This document shows, piece by piece, positions 34,296-44,831 of a DNA stretch of 64,000 bases. Source of the DNA: Heliocidaris erythrogramma (Eukaryota > Echinodermata > Echinoidea > Camarodonta > Echinometridae); NCBI GenBank assembly GCA_025617745.1, contig CM046868.1, positions 23,799,608 to 23,863,607 of the forward strand, written 5' to 3'. The notes beneath the pieces were generated by a model, which was not told where the DNA came from, did not search any database, and saw only the letters and a program-made list of their open reading frames with translations. Both the position numbers and the translations under genes were made by a program. Numbering within the stretch: position 1 is the first letter of the stretch; every line of letters starts with the position of its first letter.

Positions 34296-37107
34296 TAAAA
34301 ATAAATTTCTTTTCATGAGATAAAAAGTGCGTGTAACAAATAAACCAGGAAAGAAAACATTATCATACGAATAGCTTTACGTAAGTACAAACAAGAGAAC
34401 TATTTAGCAAAAAGAAAACTTAGAAGATATGTTTTCAGACAATTCTTAAACGATATGAGAGTTTGGCAATTCTTTAATGCAGAAGGCAGGGAGTTCCAGG
34501 TTTTGGAGGCGATAACTAAAAAAGCCCTATATGACATAAGTACTGGTTCGAGGAACGGTAAGTGTATTAGTAGTGGCTGATCGTGTGTTGTACATGGATG
34601 TGTGCACATAGAGTAGATCACATCAAGATACTGGGACTATTGACACATTTGTAAGTGAGAGTTAAAGTTATAATAAAGGAACCTTGTGGAAGGGTTTGAA
34701 GCTTAATGATTGTATGATATCCAGTCTTACATCGCAATATATGACGAGTTCCCGGATGTTGGGCAGGTAAGTCATAATGCGCACGTAGTCATCAGCAGGT
34801 GGCTGGATAGCAATGGTAAAGCTGTGAACGGACTTAAGTTTCTTCAATACAGATGAGATAGTCGGTGGAACATGACGATACATCTCCATGTGTGTTAGAC
34901 TGACATAATTTTGCATGTTATTCCAGAGTCGTACAAATAACCCAGGAGAACTGTCCGTTCCAAAGATTGCGATAGTGGTGATCTAGATGGAATAAAAGTG
35001 AAAAACGAGACGTCGATTCCCTTTATTCCCAGTATTATATTCAAGTCTTAACCCGACACTGTGTTTAAATTTCGGTCTACAGTCCTATCTAACAAAAGAG
35101 GTTAGGCCTAGACCAAAGTCACCATTTGTTAGGCGGACAAAAAGGTGCCACCCCCAACCCCACTTCCATTGTCCGAGCCCGACGTCCGGCCGCCTCTGCT
35201 TGCAACTAGTTATTGATGGTTGAATAACAGTTTGATATCTAATTTATTTCTTTCAATCTGGAGACGAGATTAACAGCGTCGGATAAGCTATGATGTACAC
35301 GATTATTTCCTTCTCTCACTCCTCTCTCTCTTTCCCTGCCCTCCATTTCCTCTATCTCTGTGTCTCTCTCCTGCCCCTTCCCCCTCTATCTTTAATTACC
35401 TTCTCCTTAACAGATCCTGGTAGTTTCTCAAATCCAACGACGGTTGATGCTGTAACTTGTCGAAGCTGAAGTTTTCCATCTTTCAAAAAGCGTGTTAAGT
35501 ATGTTCTTGATTGTTCTGCACAAGTTCCTGTCTCGCTAATAAAGTCCAATATGAGGGAATGGTACAGGTAATCTCTATTGGAGACATCAACATGGGGACC
35601 GCGATCAAGAATTAATGCTAATATTTTTTGGCAAGCCGAATCCGATGTCCCTGACGCAAACTGGAGGACCTCTTTCATACCAAAGGCTAATTCTGAAAAT
35701 GTAGTCGTGTTGACGGTATCGTCATCCAGGCTACCTGCAAGGTATCTTCCTGCTGAATAGTCCTGCGCCAATTTATGGAAGAATTTGATATAGATGATGA
35801 TGTCAATATCTGTTTCCATGTTCTTTGTCAACAGCCCAAGTGAGAAGCTGATCTTTACTTTCTCGCAATGAATTTCACTAAAATCATCCTCACTAAAATG
35901 CAGCGGATTTCGGTCATCGTTGTTGCTTAGTTTCTTGAAGGCAACTTGCCCAACGGAAACAACTGTGTCGTTGAGCAAGGTTTCTTCGATTTTCTTACCC
36001 TTGGCATTCAAGTGTTCCATTAAGAACTTCATGATGCGATCGAACAACTCCGTGAACAAAAAGTTTCTGTGAATAAAGTCTTTGTTCCACAAATAGCAAA
36101 CCATTGTGCAAAACAGAGGTGTGGAAATCATTTCGTTAGTAACGATGTCTTCTTTTAGATATTTCTTCAGTTCTGTCCCCTTTGTTTTATTAGAGAGGAA
36201 GAATTTATCGATGAAATCCCTAGCATGCTGTTGAGAATATCCTTCTATCTCCATCATAGGGTAGGACAAATCTCTAGAATAGAAGTCTTCTTTCCTGATC
36301 GGGCGAGATGTTACCAAGACTCTACACTGTCCACATCTGTCCTTACGCAATATGTCTATGATGTCACCTACGTTACCCCGGCTATTTAAATCTCCCTTGA
36401 ATTCATCATAACCATCAAAGAGCATGACAATGTCTTTTTCATGAGAATCTATATAATCTTCCAGCTGACTTTGATACTTTTTATATTTCGTCCCTAACAT
36501 TCGAACCACCTCTTCCGCGATGCCCGTTTTTTCATTCATGTTTCTCATCTTAAAGACAAAGAGCAACTTGACATTCTTCAGAGGGGAATCTTCCTTTTTA
36601 TTGGCCCAATCATAAGCCATTTTCGCTATAGCTGTAGTTTTCCCCCTGCCAGCCTCCCCCAATAACACAATTCTTTTTGGTAGTGATCCATCAATTACAG
36701 TCTGGAATATATCATTGACTGATCCTTTTAAAGTTATTTTTTCCAAGTATTTATCTGCCTTTTTATTCCTTTCTTCTTTGTAAAGACTGACGGTCGTATA
36801 GAGGTCCTGTAAGTCCAACTTATCGTATGGATCCCATGGTCTGATGTAGATTTTGAACAGAGACACATTGTAGTATATCCATAGTAACTCTTGACACTCT
36901 TGAAGGGTTAATGTTTCAGCTACATATTCTGGAATGTAGATTACACAAAAAAATGCCGATGACGTCAAATCAAATCGTACATTGCATTAACTTGATTAAG
37001 TTATCTTTTACATAATACTTCTTCATAATTCAAGCTGGTTTCAGTTTCTCTATGCCAGATAATTTCTTCAGAATAGTGGAAGGGATGGTGTCACCAATAA
37101 GTGTAAC

Positions 37108-37157
<50 letters not shown>

Positions 37158-38385
37158 TTAGGTTTGGGCTAGTTTATAGCATCACAACTACGCTGGACTA
37201 CTTACCTGTTTGGCAGTTGTTTCCTCCAAAGCCATTAGGTTATGTACACGAGTAAGACTCATCAAGATTATTACAAGTACCACCGTTTTGACATGGTGAC
37301 GATAAGCATTTGCTCGATTCTATGAAAAGCTAAACAAGTGAGTAATTATTATAGAAAAATAAATAACATTTTGAATCAAACCTTCAATAATTATGTTCCT
37401 ACCTTTTTCACAGTTGTTGCCTTTGAAGCCATCTGGACATGTACACGAGTAAGACCCATTAAGATCATTACAAGTACCTCCATTTTGACATGGTGACGAT
37501 AAGCACTTGCTCGATTCTATGAAAAGCAGAACAAGTGAATAAAAAGTTTGAATAATAAATACTCCAATAAAATAACTGTTTGTTTGAATCAAAACCTGGA
37601 TAAATTTCTACGTGTTCTACAATATTTGCCTTAAAAACTAGTATCACAGTTAATAGAACCCATAAAGATCATTACAAGTACCTCCGTTTTGATAGAGTGG
37701 TACACAATTTTGCTTGATTCTGTATTATAAAATAACAAGAACAAAAATATGCAAATAAAAAGCTACATACAGAAACAATATTTAAAGTTGAAATATAAAT
37801 AATATAAAATAAATATAGAATTAAAATATAAAATAATGAATGGGCTTTATTATACACTGTATATATAGCAATAGCGACTAACTTCAAGTAATATTTTATG
37901 CGGGACCGTCGGAATGTAGGCTTATACCAAGGCTATGTTTTGCGATTGATTCAAATTGATCGCAAGTCCTCCAATCAATCGCAAATTTACAATCTCTTAT
38001 CTCTTAAGTACACCGTTGGCACACATTTTAAGCTGTGATCGATTTTAATCAATCGAAAGTCTTTATAAGACGGGGGACTGGACTGCCAAATGCAGCCCAA
38101 CCTGCCCTATAAAGGCGAACCTGGGAATATTCTAGCCCTAAGATATTCATAATCTTTTCCTGCAGTCTGTGGCACTCAATGTATCACTATGATCAGTAAA
38201 CATTTTCTTATCCTTTAAGGGCGAGTGTGGGCGTGGGTGTGGTCCAGCAACGGGGTAAGGAGGTGCGCTTGCTCTTTCCTGTGTTGGATAAGCCATTAGC
38301 GTTCAATTAATTTTGTACAGCTTTCTTTGCAAGGGTTATGATATATGATCAATCTTTGTCGTACATTGACTTGTATTAAAAGGGC

Positions 38386-38419
<34 letters not shown>

Positions 38420-41400
38420 CCGTTCTTGTATAGCGCATATCACGTTATGATATAAATCCCTATATGCGCTTCCAAAGGTGTTGATATTTTATCCTGGCTT
38501 TAGCTCCGGCGGCCGTAGACAGCGCAGTGCATTTCAAGGAATAAATCCTGCCAGGTACCCATTTAACACCTGGGTGGAGAGTGGCAAACGTGGAGTAATG
38601 TCTTGCACAAAGACGCTAGTGCCAGGCTGAGATTCGAACCCTTAACCCTTGGATTAAGAGTCAAGTGAATGAACCACTTTACGACACCTCCACACTATTA
38701 CAAAGCCAAAATAATAACTTTTTAAAAATCTTGTTGTCAACTCACCAGAGAAAGGAAAGACAAGGCTTGCCAACAAGGCTAAAACAAAGCCCAGACCTGT
38801 GATAAACATGTATAATTGAAGCAATGTACAAATAAGATGGAAATAATTCAAGGGTCTAAAAAATATTTAAAAAAGACACTAAAAAGCAAACAAAATATTT
38901 CAAATCCAAATTCCAATTGCTCCTTATAAATATCTTTATACAATTTAATTTCGAAGAGCAAATTAAGTAATTTTGAAAGCTTCTCCTTTTTTCTTTTATT
39001 TTTATTTTGTTTCTCTTGATAAGACATGATTGTTATTGTTTGTTTATTATAGGTTTTTGCGGTCAATTTCGCACTTTTTTCATTCAATTTGACATAAGTG
39101 TCATTCAAATTAGCGGAAAAAATCTGCACCGTAAAATTCATCATTCAACTTGGTATTTCGGTCATTCAAATTCGCACTTAGATCAAACAATTTAACACTT
39201 TTCTCATTCAAAATAAAAAGTCGGTTGGGAGCATTCAAATTCACCACCATGCCGGAAAGCGTCTCTGCCAGCATTCGAATTCGTAATAAGCCCATTCAAT
39301 TTAGCATGTTTAAGGTATTTGGACTTTTAATTAATTTACTTTGAAATAAATTGTTTTGTAATGCGTGGTTAGGCTTCCTTTTCATTACTCAGTTCCATTC
39401 CATAGGCCTTATAGCTTGTATATTCAAGTAATATATTTAGCAATATAACATTATGAAATAGATCTTCACTTGAAAGTATGAACAATAATTGTGTAAACTT
39501 GTTAGACCAAAAATTAGAGAAAAGTAAATTAAAAAATGGCTAAAATATATGTATATGAGATAAAAATGAATTCATTAAAAGAAGCTTATATGAATAAAAT
39601 AATACATAAAAGCTCATATGCAATTCGAAACCAATATATCAAACTTAATAAAGAATAACAAGCAAATAAAATGTGTTTGACATAAATTACGAATTCGAAT
39701 GCTCAATGTGCCAAAAAGAATGCTCTGAAATGAATTTGAATGCTGGAATAACGGTATTGCGCAATCGCATCACCTCCCTTTTGTAAAAACAACAGCAATA
39801 ATATAGGTTTTTGCGGTCAATTTCGTAAGTTCATCAGTCAAATTCATACTACGTGCATTCAATTTAGAAGAATTTGGCCGTGTACAAGCATTTAAGCATT
39901 CAAATTAATATTTCATGCATTCGTATTAGTACTTTTATCAATCCAATTTAGACTAATTTCATTCGAATTCGCAAAAAGTGCATCGAGTTCGTAAAACGGT
40001 CATTCAATTTAACAAGTTTACACAATAATTATTGTTCATACTTTCAAGTGAAGATCTATTTCATAATGTTATATTGTTGAATGTATGCCAGTGGGTGTAA
40101 TAACTAATAAAGTTATTTAGGAAAATAATTTCTTTCATAAAAGTATCTGTGTTTTTCATTGGGAAGGGTTGGGGTATTGAGTTTAAGCCCATGATTATGA
40201 AAGCTATAAGGCCTATGGAATGGAACTGAATAATGAAAAGGAAGCCTAACCACGCATTACAAAACAATTTATTTCAAAGTAAATTAATTAAAAGTCCAAA
40301 TACCTTAAACATGCTAAATTGAATGGGCTTATCACGAATTCAAATGCCCAATCGCGAATTTGAATGCTGGCAGAGACGCTTTCCGGCATGGTGGCGAATT
40401 TGAATGCTCCCAACCGACTTTTTATTTTGAATGAGAAAAGTGTTAAATTGTTTGATCTAAGTGCGAATTTGAATGACCGAAATACCAAGTTGAATGATGA
40501 ATTCTACGGTGCAGATTTTTTTCGCTAATTTGAATGACTCTTATATCAAATTCAATGAAAAAAGTCCGAAATTGACCGCAAAAACCTATATTATAACATT
40601 CATTATCATCATTATTTTGTCAAACACAAAACATATTTTCTCCCTCCGTTTTTATTCTTCACAAATTTTGCAATACATGTATTGAATACACGAAACAAAA
40701 ACAAATATGAAATTAATTTTTTTTCTTGGAGAAAAATTCACCTGCAATTATTATCCAGCGTAATGTTCTGTTCTTTAAAGAGTGACGATCAGCAGGCTGC
40801 TGTCCTTGAGGTGGAATTGTGTTGTGTTGGATTTTGGCTGCATTTGATTAAGAATTCACGTGTGCAATTAAAAAACAACAATGGTCTTATTAATTATGTT
40901 AATGATATTGCTCAAGCTCCGCTTATAACGGCGGCCTTCTGCTTCAAAATAGACTCCAATATACAATTGTACACAATGTGCATCTCGGGTCATATAAATA
41001 TCATTCATGTATTATTTCTTTGTATGATTCTTTGATTCTGCAAATTATTTTGTAATACCTCACATAACAATTGTAACTTATATCGCATAAATTAGCCCAC
41101 ATTTATCATGCACATCTGTAAATTATATATGCAATTTACTGACAGTGTTACACCAATTATTTGAATCAACAAAGTGTAAATTTAATTTGTTTATATGGCA
41201 GTTGATTTGTTATTTCTGTTATTGTAATTTGAGAATTGATTGAAATGCAGAAAATAAAATCTTTTCAAAAAAAAAAAAAAAAAAATTGAATTGTCCATGA
41301 ACTGAATGGCAATTGTGTCACTCTTATTAGAAAATGGAAATTTATTTTCTCTCTTTTTGGAGTGGCAGTGATGATTTTTTTAGGAGTAAATATCTATTTA

Positions 41401-42277
41401 TTTTAGATATTTTAGATTTAGATATACTATCATTCCCCTGGGGAGTCACGTTAGTGAGGTTTTTTTTTTAAAACAACAAAATAATTTGTTAAGGCCACTT
41501 TCTTTATAACTGTGGACCCTAGTATAATGATTGACGTTTTTGATAAACATATGGCATTATCATGGATATACCCCATCAGCATAAATTGTAAAGAATTAGA
41601 ATTATTCCAAATATACAATAGCGGAGCTGTAAAATGCAGTGGGGCGTGTTACAGATACTATTGTTATGAAAGCAAATGATGAAATAGGCTTTCCAGAAAG
41701 TACCTAAATCGCATTTTCGCTCAGTGATGATTCACATTCCCTCCTTTTCACTCATTGTCTCTTTAATGATTCAACCCCTGCTACGCAGTGAATATCATTT
41801 CGTTAAAATGATAAAAATATGACCATTCAATTCACTATAGCCTACTATCATGAGAAATTAATGAATAATGCAATACACAAAGGAAAATAAAATATATTGT
41901 ATGATATCATTAGACATGATAACTAAGGGTTAGATGAACAGATATAATCATTTTAAAATTTGAGAGGTTATTTCGGACGCACCTTTCTCAAGAATATCGA
42001 CAATGAGCTGTTTCTCATTTTTCACGAAGATATCGGTGAGCATCCGAGCACTTTCCATCCCCCGATCGTGCTTCTTGACGAACTTCTTAAGAAGAATATG
42101 GCATGCCTCCTGGGGATTCGTTTCAATATTAGCCTGGATCCTTGCACTGGTGGCATCGGCTGAAGCAAACCCCAGGTCAATGCTGAGGTCAGTCACTGGA
42201 TATTGTGACATATCAATTTTCTTGGAAAGATCACGCACAAGGCGGTCACTGAGGACTTGTTCGCCATCTCTGCATCT
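25896..42277 (-). CDS. NLR copy 2: damaged paralogue, NACHT and LRR part open
   Basis: Exons (minus): Death 42277-41983, linker 40837-40742, TM 38796-38746, EGF 37516-37403, NACHT 36928-35400, LRR-like 34982-34731, 32554-32309, 31354-31118, 27960-27422, then 26997-26853 and 25952-25896; phases as in copy 1. Damage: a 1-base loss just after the ATG (42267) puts the Death frame out of register; an extra EGF exon (37319-37206) has an in-frame TAA; a third EGF copy is decayed; exon 6 of copy 1 is missing, though its loss keeps the frame. From the TM exon to the stop the frame is open if the extra EGF exons are skipped. May be a decaying gene or may use another start giving a NACHT-LRR product. 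Confidence 0.65.
26150..26448. repeat. Diverged tandem duplication in NLR copy 2 last intron
   Basis: TTTGAAATACGGGGG, CATTTAT-TCACGCAG and CCAAAGT occur at about 26150-26262 and again at 26370-26448. Confidence 0.6.
26526..26562. repeat. CT microsatellite
   Basis: TCTCTCTC tract with one CG interruption, in the last intron of NLR copy 2. Confidence 0.9.
26853..26997 (-). CDS. NLR copy 2 exon 11
   Basis: [20 protein letters not shown] to LTLFFRDPE, same length (145 nt), phase and acceptor as copy 1 exon 11. Confidence 0.65.
27422..27960 (-). CDS. NLR copy 2 exon 10: LRR-like unit 4 and C-terminal part
   Basis: [20 protein letters not shown] to [11 protein letters not shown], donor GTGAGT, phase 2. 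Four codons shorter than copy 1 but otherwise closely similar, with the same [16 protein letters not shown] block. Confidence 0.7.
28240..28670 (+). mobile_element. LINE reverse-transcriptase C-terminal fragment
   Basis: [20 protein letters not shown] and [10 protein letters not shown], then in another frame [20 protein letters not shown] and ISKWNSLH, match the thumb and tail of non-LTR reverse transcriptases. Frameshifted; a SINE follows immediately at 28671. Confidence 0.65.
28671..29049 (+). mobile_element. tRNA-derived SINE, longer variant
   Basis: GGTGTTGTGGATCAGTGGAT head, GGGTTCGAATCCCACCGCAG, GGCAAGACG, CCACCCAGGT, and an ATT tail to 29049. Has an extra about 80 bp in the body (28850-28945) compared with the other copies. 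Confidence 0.75.
29435..29592. repeat. Two-copy tandem repeat, about 80 bp
   Basis: TTCATACTACTTCTCACTTC to TTGCTTTAAAAGT occurs twice, the second copy beginning near 29519; only a few differences. Confidence 0.85.
30520..30757. mobile_element. MITE with 33-bp terminal inverted repeats
   Basis: TAATAGACCTGTTTACTAAG at the left and its near-perfect complement CTTAGTAAACATGTCTATTA at the right end a 238-bp non-coding element in the intron between NLR copy 2 exons 9 and 10. Confidence 0.8.
31118..31354 (-). CDS. NLR copy 2 exon 9: LRR-like unit 3
   Basis: 79 codons: [20 protein letters not shown] to [15 protein letters not shown], phase 0-0, donor GTAAGT. Three codons longer than copy 1 exon 9. 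Confidence 0.7.
31485..31795 (-). mobile_element. tRNA-derived SINE
   Basis: Minus-strand GTCGTGGTCTAATGGATATG head, GTTCGAATCCCGCCGCGACA box B, and AAT-repeat tail at its left end. Lies between NLR copy 2 exons 8 and 9. Confidence 0.75.
32309..32554 (-). CDS. NLR copy 2 exon 8: LRR-like unit 2
   Basis: [20 protein letters not shown] to [15 protein letters not shown], 246 nt, identical phase and length to copy 1 exon 8. Its intron start preserves the empty LINE target site. Confidence 0.75.
32862..33000 (+). mobile_element. Penelope-like element fragment, GIY-YIG nuclease
   Basis: [20 protein letters not shown] followed by [12 protein letters not shown] matches the GIY-YIG endonuclease of Penelope-like retroelements (C-C-Y-GRT-QRL-RI-QHVP). 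Only about 45 codons remain. Confidence 0.7.
33164..34106. mobile_element. TTAA-flanked non-autonomous DNA element
   Basis: TTAA-AGTAGAACACT at the left and AGTGTTCTACT-TTAA at the right. A second inverted pair lies inside (33345-33400 with 33865-33910, sharing CTAAGCAGACGA-GTCC). No transposase ORF. TTAA suggests piggyBac-like mobilisation. Confidence 0.6.
34250..34660 (-). mobile_element. LINE C-terminal fragment with AAT tail
   Basis: Minus ORF ends [20 protein letters not shown] and [16 protein letters not shown], the end of CR1/L2-type polyproteins; AAT repeats at 34255-34300 form the 3' tail. Confidence 0.7.
34731..34982 (-). CDS. NLR copy 2 exon 7: LRR-like unit 1
   Basis: [20 protein letters not shown] to [15 protein letters not shown], 252 nt, phase 0-0. 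It follows NACHT directly because exon 6 is missing in this copy. Confidence 0.72.
35400..36928 (-). CDS. NLR copy 2 exon 5: NACHT NTPase
   Basis: 1529 nt, phase 1 to 0. [54 protein letters not shown] and [17 protein letters not shown] are all intact. Two codons shorter than copy 1 around the KEIGP region. No stop or shift, in contrast to the broken 5' half of this copy. Confidence 0.9.
37103..37155. repeat. AT dinucleotide repeat
   Basis: Pure TATATA tract between the NACHT and EGF exons of NLR copy 2; a second TA tract lies at 44735-44783. Confidence 0.95.
37206..37319 (-). pseudogene. NLR copy 2 extra EGF exon with nonsense codon
   Basis: Good splice sites and 114 nt in phase 1-1; reads [19 protein letters not shown] and then ESYSCT[13 protein letters not shown]. 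The stop TAA replaces the Cys codon of the C-x-C pair. Including this exon would end translation before NACHT. Confidence 0.8.
37403..37516 (-). CDS. NLR copy 2 EGF exon (intact)
   Basis: [20 protein letters not shown] and [18 protein letters not shown], six Cys, phase 1-1, acceptor CATAG and donor GTAGG. Very similar to the neighbouring nonsense copy, so the two arose by recent exon duplication. Confidence 0.82.
37610..37720 (-). pseudogene. NLR copy 2 third EGF module, decayed
   Basis: CAAAACGGAGGTACTTGTAA and TGATCTTTATGGG recall the NGGTC core, but one base shift near 37705 and several stops destroy it. The upstream acceptor AATACAG survives. Confidence 0.65.
38388..38693 (-). mobile_element. 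tRNA-derived SINE
   Basis: Minus-strand GGTGTCGTAAAGTGGTTCAT head, GGGTTCGAATCTCAGCCTGG box B, GCAAGAC, CCACCCAGGTGTTAAATGGG, AAT tail. In the TM-EGF intron of NLR copy 2, at a different site from the SINE in copy 1. Confidence 0.75.
38746..38796 (-). CDS. NLR copy 2 exon 3: transmembrane segment
   Basis: 51-nt phase 1-1 exon encoding [17 protein letters not shown]; same acceptor and donor as copy 1. Confidence 0.68.
39049..40589. mobile_element. Foldback-type element with about 370-bp inverted repeats
   Basis: 39049-39415 is a near-complete reverse complement of 40217-40589, starting ATAGGTTTTTGCGGTCAATT. A further inverted pair, 39432-39505 with 40013-40079, extends the arms. Both arms are packed with variants of CATTCAAATTCGC, in the manner of subterminal repeats. 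A further copy of the terminal sequence sits at 39803. No transposase seen. Inserted between linker and TM exons of NLR copy 2. Confidence 0.85.
40742..40837 (-). CDS. NLR copy 2 exon 2: shortened linker
   Basis: 32 codons, phase 1-1: [20 protein letters not shown] to RWIIIAG. The [12 protein letters not shown] block aligns with HQPADEYSLINR of copy 1. Open, but its first half is lost or diverged. Confidence 0.55.
41983..42277 (-). pseudogene. NLR copy 2 Death exon with start codon out of frame
   Basis: The Death-like reading frame ([20 protein letters not shown] to VDILEKG) is complete and ends at donor GTGCGT in phase 1. Against copy 1 (ATGGATGAAAACG) the copy has ATGGCGAACAAG, one base short, so the ATG at 42267 reads another frame and stops soon. 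A translation start would have to come from an upstream exon or the internal Met. Confidence 0.6.
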
Positions 42278-43400
42278 CTGTAATAAAAGAGCATAGATTA
42301 GAACTACTACAGTAATGACGTGGAGGGGAGAGATAAACAGAGCGGGAAGATACACACCAATTCGGAGTGCTGAACATGAAAGTGTTCAGACGCCATTACC
42401 GCGGGGGCCGTATAAAGTATGCTAAGTAATAGTTAAAATGTTCCCGCTTTCGTTCATGGATGGCCATGCACCAGTCTCATTACCCAAGCCATTGAATCAT
42501 CTCTTGTAATATTCTTGGATGGCCCCATAGTGGACGCAGTACTCCAGTACTCCCAGAAACCATGGGAAACCCAATGGATGGGACGGGGGCAGGTGAGAAA
42601 GGGCGAGCCTGGGGGAACAGATCGAAAGATAGAAACGCTGAAATGTGGACTAAAGGAAGTACAGATATTAATGTGGAGCGAAAGCGAAATAGAAGAAAAA
42701 TTATGAAACGAAACGGATTAAAAGAGGAAAGGGGAAAGAGAGGGAGAGAGAGAGAGAGAGAATGAGAGAGATGTATATTCAGGAACGAAGAATATACAAG
42801 AATATAGAGAGCGAGAAAGCCTTGGAGCGTAGAAAATGGGGGGGGGGGGCAGGAGAAGAGGAATATAAATATAGAAAAATAGAGAACTAGCAAACAAAGG
42901 AGGGAGGGGGAGAAGAAGCAAGAGAGAAAACAAATCAGAATGAGATGACTGGCACGAATTACACTAAAAATATGGGACACAAAAATCCCCGATATTATTT
43001 TTTGTACAGAATACACTATCTTTGTCTATTGTTATAATGTAATCATACATCGTAGCCTCTGGTTCATTGAAGAACACTAGACCCTGATGTGCTACCGCTC
43101 AAAAGATAATAGTTTGCACGCATTGATGGTATACAAGCTATAGGGTGACAAAAAGATCGACTTACTAAGATTATATTTATTTAAACCATGCCCAGTGGAA
43201 ATAGAAGCAATTCAGAACATGTGTCATGTGTGCAATAATTTTATTGCCGCTATCATATCGATACAATTAATCTCGCACTGTCTCTATCACCATTCTTTAT
43301 CTCCCTCTCCCTTCCGATTTTGCTCTCCTGTCCCCTACTTCTCCTTAATTATTTTAATATTAGATAACAATTATCAGCCCTAATCTCTGTATCCAACCTT

Positions 43401-43428
43401 TCTCTCTCTCTCTCTCTTTTTCTTTCTT

Positions 43429-43460
<32 letters not shown>

Positions 43461-43500
43461 TCTCACACATACACACACACAGACACACCCTCACACTCAT
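43401..43500. repeat. CT then CA microsatellite
   Basis: TCTCTC tract to about 43467 followed by ACACAC; upstream intron of NLR copy 2. Confidence 0.9.
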
Positions 43501-43616
43501 ACTACACAAGCGCGCGCGCACACCGTACCTACACACACAGACCTACTTTTCCCCATCCGATTCTCTTTTCCTTCTTGTAGTTGTCCCCTGCATGGGAATG
43601 ATTGAGCATGTCTTAC

Positions 43617-43720
43617 CTTAATTAAACCAAGGAGGTTCTGTGAAAACTCCTCGATTAAACGCTCCCAAATACATGTCAGATAAAACAAACAGGTAGTTAA
43701 TAATCTTCGTAGCATAGCTG
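43617..43720 (-). other. NLR copy 2 5' UTR exon (3' boundary defined)
   Basis: Shares ACATGTATTTGGGAGCGTTT with copy 1 and ends at donor GTAAGAC. It has an extra about 25 bp before the donor and an 18-codon upstream ORF from the same ATG. Confidence 0.5.
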
Positions 43721-43887
43721 GACTATTAGCCGTTCCAAATTCAAACAACTTTTATGAATTATATTCTGAAGGTAATTGCACTGTGGGAAGCGCCTGGCGT
43801 CTACACTGCATGCAAACCTCAATAACGCGGCTAAATGTTATGTGCGAGAAAAAGATGCATGGCGACGCCAAATGCAGGATTTTGATC

Positions 43888-43899
43888 GGGGAATTCCCC
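43888..43899. promoter_or_regulatory. kappaB-like site upstream of NLR copy 2
   Basis: GGGGAATTCCCC followed by CATCTCATAGTCTTTTGTCAA, matching the copy 1 promoter base for base over the 12-mer. Confidence 0.6.
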
Positions 43900-44730
43900 A
43901 TCTCATAGTCTTTTGTCAACGCCCTATACATGTATAATGCAGTACAGTGGGTCTAACGATGGAGGGACTCGGTTACCCGTCTATATAATATTAGGTTGAT
44001 GAAATGAAAATTAACAAGGCCGCTGATTAGGGGGAGGGAGTGCATGGGTGGGGTTCTATTATTTACATCTTTTTTCCTCTCTCTCTACCCCTCTCTCTCA
44101 CACATTCTTTTTTTTTTTTTATCCCCGGCCTTCAGTTTTTCGCCATTCGATTGTACCGGCCCTAGCAATTACCCCCTCCGTATCCGGCTTTGCCATTCAA
44201 AGGCCCGTAATATTCGGTGAAATTCATGGATTTGTATATTCGGAAAGTCAAACGACTGTTTAGAACTGTAATTTGCGTGCAATTATTGATAATGTGGATA
44301 GAAATCAGTCAAAATGACGATGGTAAAGCAAGACTCTATTCATTTATGATGACAGTGGTCTAGAATTTTCTAGTAAAAACTGTCTTTCTCTATAGTGCAT
44401 ATCACCACATAATCTTTATGTACTGTACAATATGACACACTTCCATTAGCCCGTATAAATAACATTAAAATGTCCCTTTTCTAAATTCTGTTGCCGACAT
44501 GGCCGACATATATTTTATTTCATATACTGGACGACACATAACAATTAATCCAACTATATATTTGAGTAACAGCCTTAATGTCATTAACTGAGCTTCTCAT
44601 ACCTTTGGTGAACCCAACTTTCAGACACTGAAAATTTTTCCTGGTAATTATTATGTTAAAGAGTATAATTGCATGTATTGGTATATTTGCCAAACACTTT
44701 GTTTTTATTTCCGAAATCAGATAAAAATAC

Positions 44731-44734
<4 letters not shown>

Positions 44735-44783
<49 letters not shown>
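44735..44783. repeat. TA dinucleotide repeat
   Basis: Pure TATATA run next to the broken copy 3 TM exon. Confidence 0.95.
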
Positions 44784-44787
<4 letters not shown>

Positions 44788-44831
44788 AATCCCTTAAAGA
44801 CAATTAATGCCATGAAACATTGTCAACTCAC

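Noticed and set aside
42267-42355. Upstream extension of the copy 2 Death frame, with a hydrophobic signal-like run
   Set aside because: Starts only with GTG and reads across a poly-pyrimidine/AG acceptor conserved in the other copies, so it is intron sequence.
42480-43016. 178-codon minus-strand ORF with hydrophobic stretches
   Set aside because: Low-complexity CT-rich intron sequence between the UTR and Death exons of NLR copy 2; no domain and no match in copies 1 or 3.
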